From assembly GCA_022360105.1 (NCBI GenBank), contig JAKSDL010000057.1, forward strand, positions 1-16,190: a DNA stretch of 16,190 nt, in the 5' to 3' direction. The notes under the pieces were generated by a model. That model saw only the letters and a program-made list of their open reading frames with translations, was not told where the DNA came from and searched no databases. Numbering within the stretch: the first letter of the stretch is position 1; the number at the start of each line of letters is the position of its first letter. The stretch is from Pseudomonadota bacterium (GTDB lineage Bacteria > SAR324 > XYD2-FULL-50-16 > JAHJRI01). Positions 1 to 5,978 of this stretch are shown here, piece by piece. A program made the translations under genes and the position numbers.

Positions 1-6
1 GCTATC

Positions 7-143
7 TAATGCCATTAACTTAAGAAAAGTTGGCCAAGATGTGATTCTGAACGAAAGTGACAAATTTCTCGAAGGTTCTGACAGATCCTTCACTTTCGTT
101 CAGGATAACAACCAATCACAGTCCTCTTAAGTTAACGACATTA
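7..143. repeat. large imperfect inverted repeat (nested hairpin)
   Basis: Outer arms of 18 bases at 7-24 and 126-143 pair with two mismatches. Inside them, 40-46 pairs with 114-120 (TGTGATT/AATCACA), and 47-60 pairs perfectly with 90-103 (CTGAACGAAAGTGA and its complement). The whole can fold as one long interrupted hairpin. No open reading frame is convincing here. It could be a miniature mobile-element remnant, a structured RNA or a terminator of a gene left of the window; the sequence does not decide. It ends just before the dispersed element that begins near 148. Confidence 0.55.
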
Positions 144-147
144 ACCG

Positions 148-326
148 GCTGTCAGCTATCGGTTTGTGGAACCGTTATTCAAAGCACCAATATTTTGTAA
201 CCAATTGGCTTATTTAGATTCCAATCTTTTTTGGGCAATTTTAATTCATCAGTTATCATTTAATAAAATGACATTATAGAAAGCGGAGCTTTCACAAAAA
301 ACCGATAACTGATAACCGATAACTCT
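148..326 (-). repeat. dispersed ~180 bp non-coding element, copy A
   Basis: Read on the minus strand, 323-301 carries a 23-base run built from TTATCGG-type units. Five bases later comes a 17-base hairpin core (295-279, GTGAAAGCTCCGCTTTC). The same order and spacing occur at 8271-8315, with 22 of 23 and 15 of 17 bases identical. The opposite end (about 152-184) also resembles the far end of the 8262-8451 copy, around the shared GGTTTRTGGAAC string. The interiors have diverged and contain no gene. It is a repeat family with conserved ends, possibly a MITE-like or REP-like element. No transposase is visible in the window. Confidence 0.7.
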
Positions 327-404
327 AGTGGTCAATCAACATATGTTTCCAAGTACATTTATTAGTTACTGATATTTAGACAGGTAGGAAGTACAAAAGG
401 CAAA

Positions 405-481
405 AATGCCATTGAAAGGGGCCATGTCTTTTAACGGATTTTTTGTAAACCCTTTAAAAGGACTTACCTTTCAATGGCATT
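405..481 (-). terminator. probable terminator hairpin of the acs-symporter cluster
   Basis: Perfect 15-base inverted repeat: 405-419 (AATGCCATTGAAAGG) with 467-481. Inner sequence can pair further (GTCTTTTAA with TTAAAAGGAC, one bulge). On the minus strand the second arm is followed by TTTTTG and then CCTTTTG, a short T-rich run. It lies about 70 bases beyond the stop of the 28-residue gene, so it plausibly ends the minus-strand transcript. The loop is long for a classical intrinsic terminator, so a palindromic repeat is an alternative. Confidence 0.45.
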
Positions 482-551
482 ATATTTTAATGAATCCCAT
501 CCTGGTACCGAGCCGGTCAAGGGATTCAATTTCGGAATTCAAAAAGCGTTG

Positions 552-638
552 TTATCCCCAAACACCCCAAGTAAATGACCAAGTCAAAAGGATGCTAAAA
601 GCGACAACACCAATCATCCACTTATCTTCAAGTTTCAT
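552..638 (-). CDS. 28-residue single-span membrane peptide, putative symporter small accessory protein
   Basis: A short frame of 28 codons begins MKLEDKWMIGVV and ends FTWGVWG. It has a strong ribosome binding site (TAAGGAG, AGGAG at 646-650, seven-base spacer to the ATG at 638). It starts 33 bases after the stop of the sodium:solute symporter on the same strand, so co-transcription is very likely. A short charged N-terminus (KLEDK) is followed by one hydrophobic segment of about 18-20 residues rich in Trp, Val, Leu and Phe. The L-x-D-x-W start and small, aromatic-ended helix resemble the tiny single-helix proteins annotated beside SSS-family transporters as symporter small accessory proteins. 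That resemblance is from memory and unchecked. The inferred role is to bind or stabilise the neighbouring transporter in the inner membrane. It is below normal gene-calling length and easily missed. Confidence 0.72.
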   Translation of the reverse strand: MKLEDKWMIGVVAFSILLTWSFTWGVWG

Positions 639-671
639 AAATAGTCTCCTTAGTTAATCTACTGTTATTGG

Positions 672-2447
672 TTACGCTTCCTTCACCACGATCATTTGCT
701 CGTTATCTGCTCGCTCAATCTGTTTATCGTTGGTGGTTGACATTTCAGCCTTAAAGCAGAGAGCCCACATCAACACAATTCCAATAATCCACCAGACGAT
801 TTGCCAGGACCAGAGTGGTGGGAAACCGCCAAATTCAAACGCATTATTACCCAAGAGACAAGCAGGACCGATAGCAAAAAAGTACCAGATTGGAACCAGA
901 ACTTTCATGGCAGTTCGCCATTTCTTTCCGGCTTCGGATGGTTCATCCACGCTGTCCAACCACTTTCGCACTTCAAGTTGTCTGTCGATGGTTTCCTGGG
1001 AATCTTTAAGTCCAAGTCCTCTGCAGAGATAAGCGACTACAAGACCGGCAAAGAGTCCCCAGAACGCTGTGTGCATAGACAGTGGGTATCTATAAATAAA
1101 GTAGGTTACGAAACAGGCGGCAATGGCTGCGATCATACCCAATGTCGCCCCAATACTTGGAAACTTGAATCCGTAATGTACCCCCAGCAACAGCAGGTAC
1201 ATAATGAAGCCAAAGGCGGTTGCGAAGCCTCCGATCATAACGATGGCACCTGATGCCGTTAAACTCACCACAACTGCTGCTATGGTAATCAAGGTAGCAA
1301 ATAAGCGGTTAACCCAGATTTGCTCGGCGTGACCGGCTTCCTGCTTCTTGACATAGCGCCAGTAAACATCTCGCAGAATGATTGTTCCCCCGGTACCAAT
1401 ATAAGGTGCTGCTGTGGAATGCATCGCTGCAATCGCGCCCAGGAATACGATTCCCAGGACCGGACCCGGCAAGAATTTGGTCATCAGTTTTGGCACCACA
1501 TCACCGGTTTCACCAAATGTCATTTCCCCGGCCAGTTCAAGAATCTTTGCTCCCATGCCCTGGAATGCAGCAAAAAAGATCAAACAGATACCTACCACAA
1601 AGGTAGACATGAATACCTGTTGCCATGCCAGCGGTTTTGGACTCTTGATTCCGAAATTCCAAAGTGTAAACGCCGGGGATGACTGAATACCCATCAAAGC
1701 GAACATATAGGTAAGAATCATCACCGCAGTCCAGCCGCCACCCAGGCCGAAGTTGATCAGGCCCGGAACTTCCAGCAACTTAGGATCCATGGTTTTCAAC
1801 TGGGCAGACATACCTGACCAGCCGCCGATCACATCGGACGTTACCACATAAAATCCCAGCAGCATAATACCACCTACCAGCAGCAAGAATTGGAGTACAC
1901 CAACCCAGGTACTGGCTTTTAATCCACCGGTTACCACATAGAACCAAACAATGGCGGCCATGATGATGATACCATAAGTCATAGGTACACCGGCAACCCA
2001 TTGAAACAGAGCACCAGCGGCGATCAGCTGAATTCCGGAGTAGAAAATGGAATAGAGAAAAGCTGCCAGCACTGTTAGCCAGCGCACTGCCTCGTTGTTA
2101 TAATAGTAAGCGAACATGTCACCCGGTGTGACAAATCCGTAGCGCTTACCCATTAACCAGTTTCTCTTCGCAAAAAAGGCACCGGTAATAGGAATGGTCA
2201 GCACATAAAACGAAGCGAAGGCGTATGCGAGACCTGCACCGTGAATCAAACGCGGATGGCCGATAAAGGTCCATCCTGAAAAAGACGCTGCGGTAGCCGC
2301 CATCAAAAAAGCGATAAACGGAATGGAACGTCCCGCAATTCCATATCCTGAGGCTGTTTTTTCTGTGAAATAACCTCTCAGGCCCCACCAGAAAGCGTAA
2401 ACAATATAAAGACCTAAAAAAATGTAAACCCAAGTTTTTGGATCCAT
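672..2447 (-). CDS. sodium:solute symporter family (SSS) transporter, probably for a short-chain carboxylate
   Basis: A 591-residue polytopic membrane protein with the LeuT-type fold expected of the SSS family (TC 2.A.21, Pfam SSF). Visible hallmarks are the first-core-helix segment AATAASFSGWTFIGHP (50-65), the TGGLKASTWVGVLQF stretch (173-187) and the GAIAAMHSTAAPYIGTGG segment (337-354), where the Ser/Thr pair contributes to the Na2 sodium site in characterised members. More than twelve hydrophobic segments run from about residue 5 to 565, then a short charged tail. A hydrophilic loop (about 478-512) precedes the last two spans. The ATG at 2447 has AAGGAG (2455-2460) with a seven-base spacer. 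It sits 198 bases after acs on the same strand and is followed by the 28-residue peptide. Proximity to acs and a propionyl-type ligase suggests uptake of acetate, propionate or a related acid. The substrate cannot be read from sequence, and amino-acid or sugar transport is not excluded. Confidence 0.9.
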   Translation of the reverse strand: MDPKTWVYIFLGLYIVYAFWWGLRGYFTEKTASGYGIAGRSIPFIAFLMAATAASFSGWTFIGHPRLIHGAGLAYAFASFYVLTIPITGAFFAKRNWLMGKRYGFVTPGDMFAYYYNNEAVRWLTVLAAFLYSIFYSGIQLIAAGALFQWVAGVPMTYGIIIMAAIVWFYVVTGGLKASTWVGVLQFLLLVGGIMLLGFYVVTSDVIGGWSGMSAQLKTMDPKLLEVPGLINFGLGGGWTAVMILTYMFALMGIQSSPAFTLWNFGIKSPKPLAWQQVFMSTFVVGICLIFFAAFQGMGAKILELAGEMTFGETGDVVPKLMTKFLPGPVLGIVFLGAIAAMHSTAAPYIGTGGTIILRDVYWRYVKKQEAGHAEQIWVNRLFATLITIAAVVVSLTASGAIVMIGGFATAFGFIMYLLLLGVHYGFKFPSIGATLGMIAAIAACFVTYFIYRYPLSMHTAFWGLFAGLVVAYLCRGLGLKDSQETIDRQLEVRKWLDSVDEPSEAGKKWRTAMKVLVPIWYFFAIGPACLLGNNAFEFGGFPPLWSWQIVWWIIGIVLMWALCFKAEMSTTNDKQIERADNEQMIVVKEA

Positions 2448-2509
2448 AAAACATCTCCTTTATTAAATGATCTAAAAGAAGTTAACAAAATCTTTAATAA
2501 AGCACGTAG

Positions 2510-2582
2510 GAAGTTCGGTTCGGTGTTAACAACCTTTTTGCTTCCTTATTTGCGGCAAACCAGCTCTTAACACCGCAACTTC
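2510..2582 (-). promoter_or_regulatory. inverted repeat in the acs-symporter spacer
   Basis: CGGTGTTAA at 2521-2529 pairs perfectly with TTAACACCG at 2567-2575. The pairing resumes after a bulge with GAAGTT (2510-2515) and AACTTC (2577-2582). It lies 63 bases upstream of the symporter start on the minus strand. It could be an operator, an mRNA hairpin adjusting symporter levels relative to acs, or a small repeat. No T-run follows, so a classical terminator is unlikely. Confidence 0.4.
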
Positions 2583-2612
2583 ACGGGACAAAATCATTCG
2601 CTTGCCCCTGCT

Positions 2613-2630
2613 GCCGGACTAATGTCCGGC
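2613..2630 (-). promoter_or_regulatory. compact GC-rich hairpin just after acs
   Basis: GCCGGAC (2613-2619), loop TAAT, GTCCGGC (2624-2630): a perfect seven-pair stem with a four-base loop, 15 bases beyond the acs stop codon. On the minus strand no T-tract follows (AGCAGGGG), so it looks like an mRNA 3'-end stability or processing hairpin, or a weak attenuator between acs and the symporter, rather than a full terminator. Confidence 0.4.
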
Positions 2631-2645
2631 TGGTAGGTCGGGTTA

Positions 2646-4682
2646 TTAATCGGATTCGACCAGGTCCTTAATGGCATCAACCACATCAGGATTGGCAAGC
2701 GTCATTACATTGCCTACATCCCCCTTATTGGAAATCGCTCCCAGTACCCTTCGCATGATTTTGCCTGACCGGGTCTTTGGCATGTCAGGGACAATCCAGA
2801 CTCTTCTTGGTTTGGCGATTTTCCCAATTTCAGTGCAGACGGCGTCTGAAATCTTTTGTGCGAGGTCGTTGGACGCTTCAAAACCCGGTTTTAAAGCAAT
2901 ATAGAGATCCGGTTCCTTACCCTTGATTTCATGCGCAACAGGAACTACCGCAGCTTCAGCGACCTCTTCAACAACGAGTGCGGCAGATTCGATCTCTTTC
3001 GTTCCCAGGCGATGTCCGGAAACGTTGATAACATCATCAATTCTTCCCAGGATTCTGAAATAACCGTCTTCAGCTTCCATGGCAGCATCACCCGTCAGAT
3101 AGGGCCAGTCTCTCCAATCCTTGCTCTTGGGATCATTGTTGTATCGGGCAAAATAAGTTTTGACAAACCTGTCACGATCCCCCCAGATGGTCTGGAATTG
3201 ACCCGGCCATGGATTCTGGATACAAATATTACCGGCCCGCCCTTCACCACGCCTGATCTCTTTCCCTTCCTCATCAAAAATAATGGGATGAATTCCGGGC
3301 ACGGCCGGTCCGGCACTTCCCGGCTTCATCGCTTTGATACCGGGCATGGTACTGCATAAAAAGCCTCCTGTTTCCGTCTGCCACCAGGTATCCACAATAG
3401 CAGCTTCACCTTTTCCGACAACGTTGTAATACCATTTCCAAACTTCCGGCTCGATAGGTTCACCAACCGTAGTCATATGCTTGAACTTGAACTGGTATTT
3501 ATTTGGTTCATCGGGCCCAATCTTTCTTAATGCCCGAATGGCTGTTGGTGCGGTATGAAAAATATTGACGTCCAACGCCTGGGCAATTCTCCAGGATCTG
3601 CCTGCATCCGGATAGGTAGGAACTCCTTCGTAGATTACTGTGGAAGCACACAAGGACAACGGACCATATACAATGAAGGAATGGCCCGTTATCCAACCGA
3701 TGTCTGCCATACACCAATACACATCCTCGGGATGAATATCCTGAACATATTTTGACATCGCTGTGACATAAGCCAGGTAACCGCCTGTTCCATGCTGACA
3801 CCCTTTGGGTTTACCCGTTGTTCCACTGGTATACATCAGAAACAGGGGATCTTCCGCTTTCATGGAAACGGGCTCTACCCTGACTCCGTAAAACTCCTTC
3901 AACTTTTCATTGACAATAAAATCACGTCCGTCGACCAAGGGAGTGTCAGTTGACATTTTTCCGGGATATCGTTGCCACACCAGAACCTTGTCAACTGTCT
4001 GACCTTCTTTTCTTGCCAGTGCACAAGCCTCATCGGCTGCTTGTTTGTGATTCAGCAATTTACCACTTCGGTAGTAGGCATCCATGGTTAGCAGGACCCT
4101 GCTTTGGGAATCCACAATTCTATCCGCACAGGCGCTGGCTGAAAATCCTCCGAATACCACGGAATGGATAACACCGAGTCTGGCACAAGCCAGCATGGTT
4201 ATTGGCAATTCAGCTGACATGGGCATGTGTATGGTTACCCTGTCACCGGTTTTCAATCCGGCAAAGTCCCTAAGCAGGGCGGCCATCTCATTAACCCGAA
4301 CGTATAGTTCCTGGTAGGTAATGTGATCAATTCTTTCCTCCTCCAACTCAGGGACAAAATGGATCGCAGTTTTGTTCTTATTTTTTTCCAAATGTCTATC
4401 GATGCAATTATAGCTGGCATTTAGCCTGCCTCCAACAAACCACTTAAAACATGGAGCATCACTGGTATCCAAGGTCGTATCCCAGTATTTATCCCAGCTC
4501 AACAGCTCGGCATACTCATTGAAGCACTCCGGAAAATTATCCAGACTGAATCGCTCAAAAATGCTGCTATCAGTCAAATTCGCCTGACCAACAAACTCTG
4601 ATGTAGGATGGTAATATTCCTCTTCTCCCCAATGGACCGCAATTTGAGCTTCTGAGGTTTCAACAATGTTCTTTTCTGCCAT
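2646..4682 (-). CDS. acs: acetyl-CoA synthetase (AMP-forming)
   Basis: A 678-residue ANL-superfamily ligase converting acetate, ATP and CoA to acetyl-CoA, AMP and pyrophosphate through an acetyl-adenylate; cytoplasmic. It has an ACAS_N-type region (about 55-110, with FKWFVGGRLNASYNCIDRHL), a P-loop YTSGTTGKPKG (284-294), GWITGHSFIVYGPL (329-342) and DTWWQTETGG (431-440, whose Trp limits acyl-pocket size in characterised Acs). It also has the hinge region YFRILGRIDDVINVSGHRLG (541-560) and PKTRSGKIMRR (635-645), with catalytic Lys641. That lysine is the usual site of reversible acetylation in this family. The canonical TGDGA is TGDAA here (530-534). The length is slightly above the usual ~650 because of an N-terminal extension. 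The ATG at 4682 has AGGAG (4689-4693) and a six-base spacer. It heads the minus-strand cluster with the symporter. Confidence 0.96.
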   Translation of the reverse strand: MAEKNIVETSEAQIAVHWGEEEYYHPTSEFVGQANLTDSSIFERFSLDNFPECFNEYAELLSWDKYWDTTLDTSDAPCFKWFVGGRLNASYNCIDRHLEKNKNKTAIHFVPELEEERIDHITYQELYVRVNEMAALLRDFAGLKTGDRVTIHMPMSAELPITMLACARLGVIHSVVFGGFSASACADRIVDSQSRVLLTMDAYYRSGKLLNHKQAADEACALARKEGQTVDKVLVWQRYPGKMSTDTPLVDGRDFIVNEKLKEFYGVRVEPVSMKAEDPLFLMYTSGTTGKPKGCQHGTGGYLAYVTAMSKYVQDIHPEDVYWCMADIGWITGHSFIVYGPLSLCASTVIYEGVPTYPDAGRSWRIAQALDVNIFHTAPTAIRALRKIGPDEPNKYQFKFKHMTTVGEPIEPEVWKWYYNVVGKGEAAIVDTWWQTETGGFLCSTMPGIKAMKPGSAGPAVPGIHPIIFDEEGKEIRRGEGRAGNICIQNPWPGQFQTIWGDRDRFVKTYFARYNNDPKSKDWRDWPYLTGDAAMEAEDGYFRILGRIDDVINVSGHRLGTKEIESAALVVEEVAEAAVVPVAHEIKGKEPDLYIALKPGFEASNDLAQKISDAVCTEIGKIAKPRRVWIVPDMPKTRSGKIMRRVLGAISNKGDVGNVMTLANPDVVDAIKDLVESD

Positions 4683-4809
4683 TTGTGTCTCCTAAAACAC
4701 GCCAATGCGATTGTTAAAGCGGTTTTACCTGAACACCGCATGTTTAGATTTATTAGATTCCGGTTTGTATCGCTGCCACAGTCGGTAATGAGAACCTCGC
4801 AGAAACCAT

Positions 4810-4848
4810 CGTTAACTATCTTTGCATTGTTAAAGTTTGCAGTTAACG
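4810..4848. promoter_or_regulatory. short inverted repeat around GTTAAC, upstream of acs
   Basis: CGTTAACT (4810-4817) and AGTTAACG (4841-4848) are perfect inverted copies separated by 23 AT-rich bases, about 130 bases upstream of the acs start. An operator or a leader hairpin would both fit. No factor can be named. Confidence 0.3.
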
Positions 4849-4887
4849 GCGATAGATTTGATGGTTAGTACATTTACTCGAAAACAA

Positions 4888-4917
4888 CCAACAGGCATCA
4901 CGCATACTGCCTGTTGG
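4888..4917. promoter_or_regulatory. perfect 10-bp hairpin in the acs upstream region
   Basis: CCAACAGGCA (4888-4897), a ten-base loop, and TGCCTGTTGG (4908-4917). On the minus strand it would lie in the acs 5' leader, about 205 bases before the start, followed by TTGTTTTCG. On the plus strand it is followed by CCTGTTTGTTTG. No gene ends nearby on either strand, so an attenuator-like leader hairpin or an operator is more likely than an ordinary terminator. Confidence 0.35.
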
Positions 4918-5101
4918 CCTGTTTGTTTGAGGGTTGAACAAGAACTCTCTATTGAGAACCACTCCGGCCGGCATTATCGCCATTGAACCGGGAAAACTAT
5001 GAAAACTGTACTGTCGCTTTATGGAGAAATGACTCCTGAAAGGCCAATATGACTCTCTAATTAATATAGAATTTGACCTTGAGAAAATTCTCTGAGGTCT
5101 G

Positions 5102-5129
5102 AGTATCATCAATTTTTGATCAGTGTCAA
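5102..5129 (-). promoter_or_regulatory. candidate sigma-70-type promoter toward acs
   Basis: On the minus strand a consensus TTGACA -35 (complement of 5124-5129) is followed after 16 bases by GATACT (complement of 5102-5107), four of six matches to TATAAT. It would give a leader of about 415 bases containing the 4888-4917 and 4810-4848 inverted repeats. AT-rich sequence produces such matches by chance, so this is a candidate only. Confidence 0.3.
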
Positions 5130-5345
5130 GTTTTTAACTTTTTATGAATTTTTTGTGATTAAGTTACTCAAAAAATCCGGGCTAATTATTACCTATTGGG
5201 CCTTCATCATATTTATTAGATATGAATATTGCGGTCTGATTCCTAACAAAAGATTAGAAGGCAGGCAAACTAATGGAATAAAATATCTTCTTTTAAATTA
5301 GTATTTTATAATGAATGCTGTATTTTGGAGTCACACGATCAGCTC

Positions 5346-5648
5346 GATATTCGGCACTCAAAATCTGTTCCTGGCTTTGCCAATATGTTTGTATTCTGAA
5401 GATTTGCATATTTTTTAATATACTGTTTATATTGACTTTTATATATTTTACCATTTGATGAATTCAAAGATATTCGGCACAAAAATCATACAACCCTATT
5501 TTAACCAGGCTGGATTATCACACTGTTTTTATAAGTCTTTATCGTCTTTTGTGGTTTAATAAACCGATATTCGGAACACAATTTGTATTTTTTTGGAGTG
5601 AAGGATGGTAAGTTATTAATTTTTAATAGCCAAGTCGATTTTCGGAAC
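5346..5648 (+). promoter_or_regulatory. array of four GATATTCGG(C/A)AC motifs
   Basis: Four direct copies of a 12-base motif: GATATTCGGCAC at 5346-5357 and 5469-5480, GATATTCGGAAC at 5566-5577, GATTTTCGGAAC at 5637-5648. Three of the four are preceded by C. The intervening AT-rich sequences are unrelated, so this is a repeated site rather than a tandem duplication. Spacings between starts are 123, 97 and 71 bases. The last copy ends six bases before a consensus TTGACA. A weaker fifth version (ATATCAGGCACTCA) lies at 5896-5909. Likely binding sites for a transcription factor controlling the ligase downstream, acs, or both; no factor recognised. Confidence 0.45.
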
Positions 5649-5654
5649 ATTTTG

Positions 5655-5683
5655 TTGACATATTTGCATCAGAAATGAGTAAT
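5655..5683 (+). promoter_or_regulatory. candidate promoter of the propionyl-type ligase
   Basis: TTGACA (5655-5660), a 17-base spacer, then AGTAAT (5678-5683), four of six matches to TATAAT. It lies directly downstream of the last copy of the GATATTCGG-like motif, a position suited to an activator. The leader would be close to 290 bases. Between it and the gene are a small hairpin (GCATTC/GAATGC around 5735-5755) and no supported gene. Confidence 0.35.
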
Positions 5684-5978
5684 TGTTGAAAACCACCGCC
5701 TTTTAAAAAACCCGCATTAATTAAATATTCCGTTGCATTCTAAAAAGGGAATGCGATGCATGACGAAATGTTTTTTATCCGGTTTTGATGATGTCGTTCA
5801 GACGCTTTGATCGACAAACAAAACCTCACTCGTCGGTCGTCCGACAATCAGGGTTATTTGTCCCGGAACTGGTTAGTCCGGAAGCAATGCACCCCATATC
5901 AGGCACTCACAGGATTTTAGCACTCCCGGAGTTTCAGAAGGGGAGAAGCACTCAATAATGGGAAAACGGAGTGAATTT

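Noticed and set aside
406..657. 83-codon plus-strand frame starting in the 405-481 inverted repeat
   Set aside because: No ribosome binding site, its first third is the palindrome, no recognisable family, and it lies antisense to the better-supported 28-residue gene.
4843..5112. 89-codon minus-strand frame upstream of acs
   Set aside because: No ribosome binding site, atypical composition, crosses the 4888-4917 hairpin and resembles no family.
5116..5301. 61-codon hydrophobic frame in the divergent spacer
   Set aside because: Starts at TTG without a ribosome binding site; the hydrophobic residues are explained by AT-rich sequence.
5346..5372. CGGCAC motif copies as sigma-54 -24 elements
   Set aside because: None has GC at the required ten-base distance after GG.
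5598..5619. GGAG followed by ATG at 5605 in the divergent spacer
   Set aside because: The frame ends after four codons.
5919..5927. TTAGCACTC resembling a CIRCE half-site
   Set aside because: The required inverted GAGTGCTAA half nine bases away is absent.
5788..5958. 56-codon frame (MMSFRRFDRQ...) whose TAA overlaps the ATG at 5958 as TAATG
   Set aside because: Translational coupling would be attractive, but there is no ribosome binding site upstream of 5788, the composition is unremarkable, and the better start of the ligase is at 5979.
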